In this document: positions 52,247-61,194 of the stretch, piece after piece
Numbering within the stretch: position 1 is the stretch's first letter
Layout: each line of letters starts with the position of its first letter
NCBI RefSeq assembly: GCF_020404845.1
Contig: NZ_JAIOJZ010000024.1
Coordinates: forward strand, 57,694 to 121,693
Length of the DNA: 64,000 nucleotides
Source of the DNA: Streptomyces hyderabadensis
Lineage (GTDB): Bacteria > Actinomycetota > Actinomycetes > Streptomycetales > Streptomycetaceae
Reading direction: 5' to 3'
Notes under the pieces: generated by a model
Databases searched by the model: none
Told to the model about the DNA's origin: nothing
Seen by the model: the letters and a program-made list of their open reading frames with translations, nothing else
Translations under genes and position numbers: made by a program

Positions 52247-54582
52247 TCCCCGCCGTCCAGGGCCCGGGCCAGATAGGGCGCGGTGGCGCTGCCCGGGGCG
52301 CGCGCCACCTCGACGGGCGTCCCCGCGGCGACGATCCGGCCGCCCGCGTCACCGCCGCCCGGCCCCAGGTCGATCACATGATCGGCCCCCGCGACCACAC
52401 TCATGTCGTGCTCGACCACGACCACCGTGTGCCCGGCGTCGACCAGGCCGTGCAACTGGCGCATCAACACTTCGACGTCCGCCGGGTGCAGACCGGTCGT
52501 CGGCTCGTCGAGCAGGTACAGGGTGTGCCCGCGCCGCCCCCGCTGCAGCTCGCTCGCCAGCTTGATCCGCTGCGCCTCCCCGCCGGACAGCTCGGTCGCG
52601 GGCTGGCCGAGGCGCAGGTACCCCAGACCGACGTCCAGGAGCGCCGCCAGGCTGCGGGCCGCCGCCGGGGCGTCCGCGAAGAACTCCGCCGCCCCCTCCA
52701 CCGTCAGGTCCAGCACCTCGGCGATGTTCCGTCCCCGGTACGCCACTTCGAGCGTCTGGGGGTTGTAGCGCGCCCCGCCGCAGTCCGGGCACGGCGCGTA
52801 GGTGCTGGGCAGGAACAGCAGCTCGACGCCGACGAAGCCCTCGCCCTGGCAGGTCTCGCAGCGCCCGCCCGGCACGTTGAAGGAGAACCGGCCCACGCCG
52901 TAACCGCGCTCCTTGGCCTGGTCGGTGGCCGCGAAGACCTTGCGCACCACGTCGAACAGGCCCGTGTACGTGGCCAGGTTGGAGCGCGGGGTGCGGCCGA
53001 TCGGCCGCTGGTCCACGGAGACCAGCCGGTCCACCCCCGCCAGCTCCTCGGTGATCTCGCCGACCAGGGTCGACTTGCCGGAGCCGGACACGCCGGTCAC
53101 CGCGGTGAGCACACCGAGCGGGAACTGCGCGGTCACCCCGTGCAGGTTGTGCCGGGTCACCGGGCCCACCGTCACCGTGCCGCGCGGGACGCGCACCTCG
53201 CGGACGGGTGCGGGGGAGCGGTCGAAGAGGTGACGGGCGGTGGCCGACTCCGCGACGCGGGCCAGTCCGTCGACCGGGCCGCTGTACAGCACCCGCCCGC
53301 CGTGCTCGCCGGCCAGCGGACCGACGTCCACGATCCAGTCGGCGCCGCGCATCACGCCCAGGTGGTGCTCGACCACGAACACCGAGTTCCCGCCCGCCTT
53401 CAGCCGTTCGAGGACCGTCAGGAGCGCCTCGGTGTCCGCCGGGTGCAGACCCGCCGAGGGCTCGTCGAGGACGTACACGACACCGAACAGCCCGGAGCGC
53501 AGCTGGGTGGCGAGCCGCAGCCGCTGCAGCTCGCCCGCGGACAGGGTGGGCGTGGGACGGTCGAGGCTCAGATAGCCGAGCCCCAGCTCGACCACGGGTG
53601 CGATCCGGGAGGTGAGGTCCTCGGTCAGCACCCTGGCCGTCTCGCCCTCGGTCGGCAGCAGCGCGGCCAGCTCGGTGAGCGGCAGGGCGGCCAGCTCGGC
53701 GACGGTGCGGCCGCCGACGGTGACCGCGAGCGACTCGGCCCGCAGCCGGGCGCCGCCGCACACCGGGCAGGGCGCGCTGGTCAGGAACCGCTCCGCCTTC
53801 GCCCGCAGGGTGGCGCTCTTGGAGTCCGCGAAGGTCTTCATCACATACCGCCGGGCGCTCATGTACGTGCCCTGGTACGGCCGCTGGATGCGGCCCGCCT
53901 CCCGCACCGGGTGCACCGTGACCACCGGCTGCTCGTCGGTGAACAGGATCCACTCCCGCGCCTCGGCGGGCAGCTCGCGCCAGGGCCGGTCCACGTCGTG
54001 TCCGAGGGCGTCGAGGACGTCCCGCAGGTTCTTGCCCTGCCAGGCGCCCGGCCACGCGGCGATCGCCCCGTCCCGGATCGACAGCGAGGGGTCGGGGACC
54101 AGCAGTTCCTCGGTGGTGTGGTGCACCCGGCCGAGCCCGTGGCACCGGGGGCAGGCCCCGGCCGCGGTGTTCGGCGAGAAGGCGTCGGAGTCCAGCCGCT
54201 CGGCACCCGGCGGGTAGTCGCCGGCCCGGGAGAAGAGCATCCGCAGGGAGTTGGAGAGGTTGGTGACCGTCCCCACCGAGGAGCGGGACGTCGGGGTCGC
54301 CCGCCGCTGCTGGAGCGACACGGCGGGCGGCAGCCCGCTGATCTCGCCCACCTTGGGGGCGCCGACCTGGTGGATCAGCCGCCGGGCGTACGGCGCGACC
54401 GACTCGAAGTAGCGCCGCTGCGCCTCCGCGTACACCGTCCCGAACGCCAGCGACGACTTCCCCGATCCGGAGACGCCGGTGAACACCGCCACCACGTCCC
54501 GGGGGACGTCCACGTCCACGCCCTTCAGATTGTGCTCGCGGGCGTCGCGCACCCGGACGTACGGGTCGTGGGGGCTGTGCAT
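52237..54582 (-). CDS. Short UvrA-like excinuclease ATPase
   Basis: This 781-residue protein has two ABC ATPase halves. The first has Walker A GVSGSGKSSLAF, signature LSAGELQRLRLA and Walker B LDEPSAGLHPAD. The second has GVSGSGKSTLV, LSGGEAQRIKLA and LDEPTTGLHPAD. Zinc CXXC motifs occur (CPRCHG, CPVCGG, CETCQG...CPDCGG). It is shorter than repair UvrA (about 950 residues), as in UvrA2/DrrC-type proteins linked to drug tolerance or alternative repair. The missing part probably includes UvrB-binding sequence. It is followed by the LLM gene upstream in the same direction with a 42-base gap. Confidence 0.88.
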   Translation of the reverse strand: MHSPHDPYVRVRDAREHNLKGVDVDVPRDVVAVFTGVSGSGKSSLAFGTVYAEAQRRYFESVAPYARRLIHQVGAPKVGEISGLPPAVSLQQRRATPTSRSSVGTVTNLSNSLRMLFSRAGDYPPGAERLDSDAFSPNTAAGACPRCHGLGRVHHTTEELLVPDPSLSIRDGAIAAWPGAWQGKNLRDVLDALGHDVDRPWRELPAEAREWILFTDEQPVVTVHPVREAGRIQRPYQGTYMSARRYVMKTFADSKSATLRAKAERFLTSAPCPVCGGARLRAESLAVTVGGRTVAELAALPLTELAALLPTEGETARVLTEDLTSRIAPVVELGLGYLSLDRPTPTLSAGELQRLRLATQLRSGLFGVVYVLDEPSAGLHPADTEALLTVLERLKAGGNSVFVVEHHLGVMRGADWIVDVGPLAGEHGGRVLYSGPVDGLARVAESATARHLFDRSPAPVREVRVPRGTVTVGPVTRHNLHGVTAQFPLGVLTAVTGVSGSGKSTLVGEITEELAGVDRLVSVDQRPIGRTPRSNLATYTGLFDVVRKVFAATDQAKERGYGVGRFSFNVPGGRCETCQGEGFVGVELLFLPSTYAPCPDCGGARYNPQTLEVAYRGRNIAEVLDLTVEGAAEFFADAPAAARSLAALLDVGLGYLRLGQPATELSGGEAQRIKLASELQRGRRGHTLYLLDEPTTGLHPADVEVLMRQLHGLVDAGHTVVVVEHDMSVVAGADHVIDLGPGGGDAGGRIVAAGTPVEVARAPGSATAPYLARALDGGERR

Positions 54583-54624
54583 CGCGGAGGGCTCCGTACG
54601 GTGGGCGGGACAAACCCCGCGATT

Positions 54625-55644
54625 CTACGCCGGGGCGCCGAAGGTCCCCGTACCGGTGACACGGGCGAGCCGCCGGTAGGAGTCGAGCAGGGCCTCGCGG
54701 TCGTAGGTGCTGGTGGTGACGAGCACCTCCTGCGCGCCGGTCTCCTTCACCAGCCTCTCCAGCTCGTCGGCGACCTGCTCCTCCGTACCGGCGACGTGGC
54801 CCGCGAGACCGGCCTCGTACAGGTCGCGTTCCTTGGCCGTCATCGTGCGCGCCTCCACCTCCTCGGCCGGCGGCAGCGGCGGGAAGGAGCCGCGGGTGCG
54901 GGCGTGCGCCATGGACCACGCCTCCGGGACCAGGAGCCGCCGGGCCGCCGCGGGCGTGGCGGCCACCGCGACGGTGCCGGAGACGACGACGTACGGCTCC
55001 CGGCTCCACTCGGAGGGGCGGAACCCGGCGCGGTAGCGGTCGATGCCGCGGCGCATCCGGTCCCGGTCGCGCAGGTCCCCGATGACCATCGGCAGTCCCG
55101 CACGGGCGGCGACGGCCGCGCCCTCGCCCATGGCCAGCACGAACGGCGGCACGGTCAGGCCCTCCGCGGGGCGGGCGTGCACGCCCGTGGGCGAGGTGCC
55201 CCGGAACCAGCCGAGCAGCTCGGCCAGTTGCGCGTCGAAGTCCTCGGCGTCGTCCTTCTCCCGGCCCAGAGCCTTGCGGACCCCGTCGGTGAAGCCCACC
55301 GAGCGGCCGAGCCCCATGTCGATCCGGCCGGGGAAGAGCGACTCCAGCACGCCGAACTGCTCGGCGACGACCAGCGGCCGGTGGTTGGGCAGCATCACGC
55401 CCCCGGTGCCGACGCGGATCCGGCTCGTGGCCCCGGCGACGGCGGCCGCCAGCACGGTCGGCGCCGAGCCGGCCACCCCGGGCACACCGTGGTGCTCCGC
55501 CACCCAGAACCGGTGGTAGCCGAGCCGCTCCGCCTCCCGGGCCAGGCCGAGGGTGTCGCGCAGCGCCTCCCCGGCGCTGCGGCCCGCCCGGATGCGGGAG
55601 CGGTCGAGGACGGAGAAGCGGGTGGTGGCGAGTACGGAGGTCAC
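54625..55644 (-). CDS. LLM class flavin-dependent oxidoreductase (luciferase-like)
   Basis: This 339-residue TIM-barrel flavoprotein of the luciferase-like monooxygenase superfamily shows EAERLGYHRFWVAEHHGVPG, VGTGGVMLPNHRPLVVAEQF and LFPGRIDMGLGRSVGF. The MsnO8-like, single-component style suggests FMNH2-using oxidation with an unknown substrate. GTG at 55644 gives the family start; no ribosome site precedes it, so it may be leaderless. It may be co-transcribed with the UvrA-like gene, 42 bases downstream. Confidence 0.88.
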   Translation of the reverse strand: MTSVLATTRFSVLDRSRIRAGRSAGEALRDTLGLAREAERLGYHRFWVAEHHGVPGVAGSAPTVLAAAVAGATSRIRVGTGGVMLPNHRPLVVAEQFGVLESLFPGRIDMGLGRSVGFTDGVRKALGREKDDAEDFDAQLAELLGWFRGTSPTGVHARPAEGLTVPPFVLAMGEGAAVAARAGLPMVIGDLRDRDRMRRGIDRYRAGFRPSEWSREPYVVVSGTVAVAATPAAARRLLVPEAWSMAHARTRGSFPPLPPAEEVEARTMTAKERDLYEAGLAGHVAGTEEQVADELERLVKETGAQEVLVTTSTYDREALLDSYRRLARVTGTGTFGAPA

Positions 55645-55716
55645 ACGGTGTTCAACGCCCGCACGCCGCACAGATTCCCGGCCCCCTTGCGCGGCGGCGC
55701 GCTCTAGGGTGGGCGG

Positions 55717-56208
55717 GTGAGCGACAGCAGCAGGCCCCCGGTGGCCGTGTTCGACCTGGACAACACCCTCGCCGACACCGCGCACCGGCAGCGGTTCCTG
55801 GAGCGCAGGCCCCGCGACTGGGACGCCTTCTTCGCCGCCGCGCCGCACGATCCGCCGCTCGCGGAGGGCATCGCGCTGGTCCGGGAGAGCGCGAAGGAGT
55901 GCGAGATCGTCTACCTGACCGGGCGGCCCGAGCGCTGCCGGCGCGACACGCTCGACTGGCTGGCCGCGCACGGCCTGCCGGACGGGACCGTGCACATGCG
56001 CGGCAACGCCGACCGCAGGCCCGCCCGGCGCACCAAGCTGGAGATCCTGCGGCGCCTCGCGCGGACCCGTGAGGTCCGGGTCCTGGTGGACGACGACGAG
56101 TTGGTCTGCGACGACGCCGAACGGGCCGGATTCCCGGTGCTCAGGGCGGGCTGGGCGGCCCGGTCGGCCGAGCTGCGCGCGGCGCAGGAGCGCGAGGGCC
56201 GCACCTGA
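55717..56208 (+). CDS. HAD-superfamily phosphatase-like protein
   Basis: This 163-residue protein has HAD motif I FDLDNTLADT (nucleophile and acid Asp), motif II threonine in VYLTGRPERCR and motif IV-like VDDDELVCDDA. It is a small cytoplasmic hydrolase resembling polynucleotide-kinase-type 3' phosphatase domains. The substrate is unknown. It starts at GTG 55717 and converges on the dodecin gene. Confidence 0.85.
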   Translation: MSDSSRPPVAVFDLDNTLADTAHRQRFLERRPRDWDAFFAAAPHDPPLAEGIALVRESAKECEIVYLTGRPERCRRDTLDWLAAHGLPDGTVHMRGNADRRPARRTKLEILRRLARTREVRVLVDDDELVCDDAERAGFPVLRAGWAARSAELRAAQEREGRT

Positions 56209-56268
56209 GGGACGCGCCCGTCCGCAGGACGCTCCAGGGGCGCTCGTCGGCAGGGTGCTCCAGGGGTG

Positions 56269-56484
56269 TCAGCCGGACTCCTCCAGGCGGAAGCCGAGCT
56301 TGAGGCCGACCTGCCAGTGCGCGACCTGCCCGTCCTCGATCTGGCCGCGCACCTGGGTCACCTCGAACCAGTCCAGCTTGCGCAGGGTCTGCGAGGCGCG
56401 CGTGATGGCGTTGCGGACGGCCTGGTCGACGCCGTCGGGCGAGGTGCCCACGACCTCGGTGACCCGGTAGGTGTGGTTCGACAT
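56269..56484 (-). CDS. Dodecin, flavin-binding small protein
   Basis: This 71-residue protein fits the dodecin family (TYRVTEVVGTSPDGVDQAVR, then TLRKLDWFEVTQVRGQIEDG). Dodecins form hollow dodecamers that store flavin or, in actinobacteria, FMN/CoA-type ligands. The Trp in the binding channel (LDWFEV) is present. AAGGGAGC precedes the ATG. Confidence 0.95.
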   Translation of the reverse strand: MSNHTYRVTEVVGTSPDGVDQAVRNAITRASQTLRKLDWFEVTQVRGQIEDGQVAHWQVGLKLGFRLEESG

Positions 56485-56606
56485 GCGGGTGCTCCCTTCC
56501 GCGGGACAGTGATGTGCCCTGCGTCACTCCACCGTGCCCCAAGTCGGGACGGAGCGCGAAACATCGCCGTTCGGGGCGGAAACCGTCCGGTACCTCCCCC
56601 TGCCCC

Positions 56607-56635
56607 TTGACCTTTGTAATGGTCCATACCAAAAT
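56607..56635 (+). promoter_or_regulatory. Putative promoter with a DasR-like site between -35 and -10
   Basis: TTGACC (56607-56612) is a good -35. CAAAAT (56630-56635) is a fair -10 at 17-base spacing. Between them lies AATGGTCCATACCAAA (56618-56633), a TGGT-N4-ACCA inverted repeat close to DasR/GntR sites (TGGTCTAGACCA). It lies about 110 bases before the sugar-binding lipoprotein GTG. Binding would block the promoter. Confidence 0.5.
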
Positions 56636-56744
56636 CCCAGACACCCGTTCGAGCCTCGGGCTCGTCCCCCACGTCGGGTCTCCCTTCGCGTGCGCAGGAC
56701 ACACCTGCCCGCCACCCTCTGTTCGTCAGTCAGAAGGACCCCTC

Positions 56745-58013
56745 GTGAGACGTCGCCTCCTCGCCCTTGTCTGTGTGTCCGCCTCCGTCCTCAGCGGCTG
56801 TGGCCTGATCTCGCAGGACGGCGGGAGCGAGCGCCACACCGTCACCGTGTGGCTGATGAAGGACAGCGCCTCCCAGGACTTCCTGAAGCGGTTCACCGAG
56901 GGCTTCGAGGCCGACCACCCCGACCTCGACCTGGACATCCGCATCCAGGAGTGGACCGGCATCGGCGACAAGGTGCAGGCCGCGCTGAAGGCCGACGGCA
57001 CGGACGGCCCCGACGTCATCGAGGTCGGCAACACCCAGGTGCCGCAGTACGCGGAGGGCGGCAGGCTGCAGGACCTGACCCTGGAGTCGATGCGCGACTG
57101 GGGCATCCGCGACTGGCTCCCGGGCCTCGCGGAGCCGGGGCAGTGGATGTCCCAGCAGTTCGGCATCCCCTGGTACGCCGCCAACCGCGTCGTCATCTAC
57201 CGCAAGGACCTCTTCGAGCAGGCCGGCGTCAACGAGCCGCCCCGCACCCGCGAGGAATGGCTCGACGCCACGGAGAAGCTCGACAAGAACGGCGACCAGG
57301 GCATCTACCTGGCCGGCCAGGACTGGTACACGCTCTCCGGCTTCATCTGGGACGAGGGCGGCGAACTGGCCACCCAGGACGGCGAGGGCGGCGTCTGGAC
57401 CGGCGCCCTGGACTCCGCGGCGGCCCTGCGCGGCATGGACTTCTACCGCGAACTGCAGGCCCTGGGCGACGGCCCGGTCGACGCTGACGAGGAACACCCG
57501 CCGCAGTCCGGGGTCTTCGCCAAGGGGCAGGTCGCGCAGATCGTCGCGGTGCCGGGCCTGGCCCAGTCCATCGTGCGCGAGAACCCCGACCTCAAGGGCA
57601 AGATCGGCTTCTTCCCGGTGCCCGGCAAGAGCGCCGGCAAGCCCGGCGCCGTCTTCACCGGCGGCTCCGACCTCGTGGTGCCGAAGAACACCGACCAGGA
57701 GGAGGGCGCCCTCGCCGTGATCGAGGCGCTCGCGGGCGAGAAGTGGAACACCGACCTGGCCCGCACCATGAACTACGTCCCGAACAAGAAGTCGCTCGCC
57801 GAGGAGGTCTCCGGCGAGGAGGGGATCGAGGCCATGGCGACCGGTGCCGCACAGGGCCGGGCGACCCCGGGTACGCCCCGGTGGGGCGCGGTGGAGGCGG
57901 ACAACCCGATCAAGGCGTACATGACGAAGGTGCTCTCCGGCGCGGACGCGAAGTCGGAGGCCCGGAAGGCCTCCGACCGCATCACCGCACTGCTGGACGC
58001 CAACGCGCGCTGA
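56745..58013 (+). CDS. Orphan extracellular sugar-binding lipoprotein
   Basis: This 422-residue solute-binding protein (family 1) has the lipobox LSGC in a short signal peptide. The mature part shows VTVWLMKDSASQDFLKRF and FGIPWYAANRVVIYRKDLFE, then TGGSDLVVPKNTDQEEGALA. No permease or ATPase gene is adjacent, so it must work with a transporter encoded elsewhere. GTG at 56745 has AAGGA upstream. The DasR-like site in its promoter hints at an amino-sugar or chitin-related substrate. Confidence 0.9.
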   Translation: MRRRLLALVCVSASVLSGCGLISQDGGSERHTVTVWLMKDSASQDFLKRFTEGFEADHPDLDLDIRIQEWTGIGDKVQAALKADGTDGPDVIEVGNTQVPQYAEGGRLQDLTLESMRDWGIRDWLPGLAEPGQWMSQQFGIPWYAANRVVIYRKDLFEQAGVNEPPRTREEWLDATEKLDKNGDQGIYLAGQDWYTLSGFIWDEGGELATQDGEGGVWTGALDSAAALRGMDFYRELQALGDGPVDADEEHPPQSGVFAKGQVAQIVAVPGLAQSIVRENPDLKGKIGFFPVPGKSAGKPGAVFTGGSDLVVPKNTDQEEGALAVIEALAGEKWNTDLARTMNYVPNKKSLAEEVSGEEGIEAMATGAAQGRATPGTPRWGAVEADNPIKAYMTKVLSGADAKSEARKASDRITALLDANAR

Positions 58014-58040
58014 CCGGCGGGCGGTGGGCCGCGGGCCGGC

Positions 58041-58091
58041 GCCCCGGGCTCAATGCCCCGGGCCCGATGCCCGGGCCCCGACGCCCGGGGC
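58041..58091. terminator. Nested hairpins between the binding-protein gene and egtD
   Basis: GCCCCGGGC (58041-58049) pairs with GCCCGGGGC (58083-58091). Inside it CCCGGGC and GCCCGGG (58057-58075) form another stem. They lie between convergent stops and probably terminate both transcripts. Confidence 0.6.
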
Positions 58092-59063
58092 TCAGCGCGC
58101 CACGCTCAGCGACAGCGCGAACCGGCCCCCGCCGTCCGTCCACCAGTGGGTCAGGTCGAGCCCGGCCGCCGCCAGCTCGGCCCGCACCCCCTCCCGCCGG
58201 AACTTCGCCGACACCTCGGTGCGCAGCTCCTCCCCGTCCGCGAAGTCCACGGCCAGGTCGAGGGCCTGGATCTTGACGGTCTGCGCGGTGCGCGAACGCA
58301 GCCGCATCTCGATCCACTCCCGTTCGGCGTTCCAGAGCGCCACATGGTCGAAGGCCGCGGGCGCGAAGTCGGCCTCCAGCTCGCGGTTCACCACGGACAG
58401 CACGTTCTTGTTGAACGCGGCCGTCACCCCGGCCGCGTCGTCGTAGGCGCGGACCAGCACCCCCTCGTCCTTGACCAGGTCCGTGCCCAGCAACAAGCCG
58501 TCGCCCGGGGAGAGCAGGGCGCGGACGGAGGACAGGAACACGGCGCGTTCCTCCGGCAGCAGGTTGCCGATGGTGCCGCCGAGGAACGCCACCAGCCGGG
58601 GTCCCGGCGTCCCGGGCAGCGTCAGACCACCCGTGAAGTCGGCGATCAGCGCGTGCACCTGGAGGCCGGGCCGCTCGGCGACCAGCGCCTGCCCGGCCTG
58701 GACGAGGGCGCTCTCGCTCACGTCCACCGGCACATAGCCGCGTAGCCCGTTCCGGTCCGTCAGCGCGTCCAGGAGGACCCGCGTCTTCTCCGAGGAGCCG
58801 GAACCCAGCTCGACCAGGGTGCGGGCGCCGGTCGCCTCCGCGATCTCGCCGGCCCGGTCGACGAGGATCTCCCGCTCGGCCCGGGTCGGGTAGTACTCGG
58901 GCAGCGCGGTGATCGCCTCGAACAGCTCGCTGCCCCGCGCGTCGTAGAACCACTTCGGCGGCAGCCACTTGGGCGTGCTCGTCAGGCCCGCCAGGACGTC
59001 GGCGCGCAGGGCGGCGTCCGTGGCGTCCTCGGGCAGTGTCCGGGTCAGACGGAACTGGCTCAC
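58092..59063 (-). CDS. egtD: L-histidine N(alpha)-methyltransferase
   Basis: This 323-residue enzyme methylates histidine three times with SAM to give hercynine. It has PKWLPPKWFYDARGSELFEA, the SAM loop ELGSGSSEKTRVLLDAL and FLGGTIGNLLPEERAVFL. GTG at 59063 overlaps the egtC stop (GTGA). It is the last gene of the egtABCD operon, reading leftward. No egtE (the PLP lyase) is next to it; as in other Streptomyces it is probably elsewhere. Confidence 0.95.
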   Translation of the reverse strand: MSQFRLTRTLPEDATDAALRADVLAGLTSTPKWLPPKWFYDARGSELFEAITALPEYYPTRAEREILVDRAGEIAEATGARTLVELGSGSSEKTRVLLDALTDRNGLRGYVPVDVSESALVQAGQALVAERPGLQVHALIADFTGGLTLPGTPGPRLVAFLGGTIGNLLPEERAVFLSSVRALLSPGDGLLLGTDLVKDEGVLVRAYDDAAGVTAAFNKNVLSVVNRELEADFAPAAFDHVALWNAEREWIEMRLRSRTAQTVKIQALDLAVDFADGEELRTEVSAKFRREGVRAELAAAGLDLTHWWTDGGGRFALSLSVAR

Positions 59064-59860
59064 GTGCGGGGCTCCTTCACGGGGGCGTAAGCGTCTGCCG
59101 GGGCGGTTTCCCCCGGGACCTTGAGCGGGGTGAGCCGCACGTCCGTGCCGCTCGCCGCGAGCAGGGTGCGGTCGGGGACCTCCTGCCAGCGCGGGTCGTC
59201 GTCGTAGGGCTCCGAGGCGACGACCGTGCCGCCACCGGGACGGGACAGGTACCACAAGGTGTCGCCCCAGGTGGTGGCGGTGACGGCGGAGCCGTTGGCG
59301 AGCAGCAGGTTGAGCCGGGAGGCGGGGGCCGCCGCGGCGACCTCCAGGACCGTCTCGGCCAGCGCCCGGCCCTCGTCGTCCCCGGCCCGCAGCCGGGCCA
59401 GGACCAGCGCCCACACGAGCGCCGAGTCGTTGCGCGCCTCCAGCGACAGCAGCTCCCCGGGCGGCAGCGTCGCGGCCACCGGGGCCAGCGACCCCGGCCA
59501 GCCCGCCACGGCACCGTTGTGGCTGAACAGCCAGGTCCCCGCGGCGAACGGCGCGGCGGCCGCCTCCGCGTCGGCACCGGCCAGCGTCGCGTCCCGTACC
59601 GCCGCGAGCAGGGCGCCGGTGCGCACCACCCGGGCCAGGTCGGCGAAGGACTGGTCCGCCCAGATCGGCCCGGCCCGGCGGTACCGGGCCGGCACCGGGT
59701 CCCCCTCGGCGTACCAGCCGACGCCGAACCCGTCGGCGTTCACCGTGCCGTACCGCTGGTGCCGCGGCGCCCAGGACTGCCGGTACAGGCCGTGCGGCGG
59801 CGTCACCAGCAGTTCCCCGAGCGGCTCCGCGGGGCCCGTATAGGCCAGGTGCCGGCACAT
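59060..59860 (-). CDS. egtC: Ergothioneine class II glutamine amidotransferase (gamma-glutamyl hydrolase step)
   Basis: This 266-residue Ntn-type enzyme begins MCRHLAYTG, with Cys2 as nucleophile after Met removal. NADGFGVGWYAEGDP and FSHNGAVAGWPG match class II amidotransferases. EgtC removes glutamate from the gamma-glutamyl hercynylcysteine sulfoxide intermediate. The start overlaps the egtB stop by one base and the end overlaps egtD by four. Confidence 0.93.
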   Translation of the reverse strand: MCRHLAYTGPAEPLGELLVTPPHGLYRQSWAPRHQRYGTVNADGFGVGWYAEGDPVPARYRRAGPIWADQSFADLARVVRTGALLAAVRDATLAGADAEAAAAPFAAGTWLFSHNGAVAGWPGSLAPVAATLPPGELLSLEARNDSALVWALVLARLRAGDDEGRALAETVLEVAAAAPASRLNLLLANGSAVTATTWGDTLWYLSRPGGGTVVASEPYDDDPRWQEVPDRTLLAASGTDVRLTPLKVPGETAPADAYAPVKEPRT

Positions 59861-61194
59861 CAGGCGGCCTCCGCCGACCGGGCCGTGCGGAACCCGGAGA
59901 AGATCTGCCGCCGGATCGGATAGTCCCAGTTGCGGAACGTGCCCCGGCAGGCCACCGCGTCCACGGCGAAGGAACCGCCGCGCAGCACCTTGTAGTCGGG
60001 GCCGAAGAAGACCTCCGAGTACTCCCTGTACGGGAACGCCCTGAAGCCCGGGTACGGGGCGAAGTCGCTCGACGTCCACTCCCACACGTCGCCGATCAGC
60101 TGCCGTACGCCGAGCGGGGACTCACCGGCCGGGTAGCTGCCCGCGGGCGCCGGACGCAGGTGCCGCTGGCCGAGGTTGGCGTGCTCCGGGCCCGGGTCGG
60201 CGTCGCCCCACGGGTAGCGCATCGCGCGGTCCCCGGCCGGGTCGTACCGGGCGGCCTTCTCCCACTCGGCCTCGGTGGGCAGCCGTCGCCCGGCCCAGCG
60301 GGCGTACGCGTCGGCCTCGTACCAGCACACGTGCAGCACCGGCTCGTCGGCCGGCACCGCCTCGGTCACCCCGAAGCGGCGGCGCAGCCACTGCCCGCCG
60401 TCCCGGCGCCAGAACAGCGGGGCGGTGATGGTGTGCCGGCGGATGTGGTCCCAGCCCTCGGGGGTCCACCAGCGCGGATCGTGGTAGCCGCCGTCCTCGA
60501 TGAACGCCCGGTAGGCGCCGTTGGTCACCGGGACGGTGTCGATGAAGAACGGCGCCACCTCGCGCCGGTGGGCGGGGCGTTCGTTGTCCAGCGCCCACGG
60601 CTCGGTCGAGGTGCCCATGGTGAACGGGCCGCCCGGCACCAGGACTTCGGCCGGTCCGGTGAACAGCGGTGCCGGCTCCGGGTCGGGCGCGGTCAGGGCC
60701 TGCGGCCCCTTGCGCAACTGGTGCGTGATCAGCATGGTCTCGTCGTGCTGCTGCTCGTGCTGGGCGATCATCCCGAAGGCGAAGCCCGCCTCCGTCAGCC
60801 GCGTCCCGTCGAACGCGGTGCGCTCCAGCACGTCCAGGGCCCGCCCGCGCACGTCCGCCGCGTACCGGCGGGCCTCGGCGGGCGACAGCAGCGGCAGGCT
60901 CGGCCGCTCGGAGCGGGGATGCTCGAAGGCGTCGTAGAGGCTGTCGATCTCCGGGCGTATCGCCTCCTGCCCGGCGACCGCGCGCAGCAGCCACTGCTCC
61001 TCCTGGTTGCCGATGTGCGCCAGGTCCCACACCAGCGGGGACATCAGCGGCGAGACCTGGGCGGTCAGGTCGGGGCCCTCCACGCAGCTGGTCAGCAGCG
61101 TGGTGCGCTCGCGGGCGGTGACCAGCGTGGCCAGGGCCCGCTCCCGCAGGGCCTCGGCGGTGGTGGTCGTGGGCGCGTCAGTGGGGTCGGTCAT
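59860..61194 (-). CDS. egtB: Hercynine oxygenase / iron-dependent sulfoxide synthase
   Basis: This 444-residue enzyme has an N-terminal DinB-like helical domain with the iron ligands H60 (WDLAHIGNQ), H146 and H150 (AQHEQQHDET). The C-terminal domain is of the FGE-sulfatase type (PVTNGAYRAFIEDGGY, RRLPTEAEWEKAARYD, LIGDVWEWTSSDF). It joins gamma-glutamylcysteine to hercynine with oxygen, making the C-S bond. The start overlaps egtA by one base. Confidence 0.95.
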   Translation of the reverse strand: MTDPTDAPTTTTAEALRERALATLVTARERTTLLTSCVEGPDLTAQVSPLMSPLVWDLAHIGNQEEQWLLRAVAGQEAIRPEIDSLYDAFEHPRSERPSLPLLSPAEARRYAADVRGRALDVLERTAFDGTRLTEAGFAFGMIAQHEQQHDETMLITHQLRKGPQALTAPDPEPAPLFTGPAEVLVPGGPFTMGTSTEPWALDNERPAHRREVAPFFIDTVPVTNGAYRAFIEDGGYHDPRWWTPEGWDHIRRHTITAPLFWRRDGGQWLRRRFGVTEAVPADEPVLHVCWYEADAYARWAGRRLPTEAEWEKAARYDPAGDRAMRYPWGDADPGPEHANLGQRHLRPAPAGSYPAGESPLGVRQLIGDVWEWTSSDFAPYPGFRAFPYREYSEVFFGPDYKVLRGGSFAVDAVACRGTFRNWDYPIRRQIFSGFRTARSAEAA

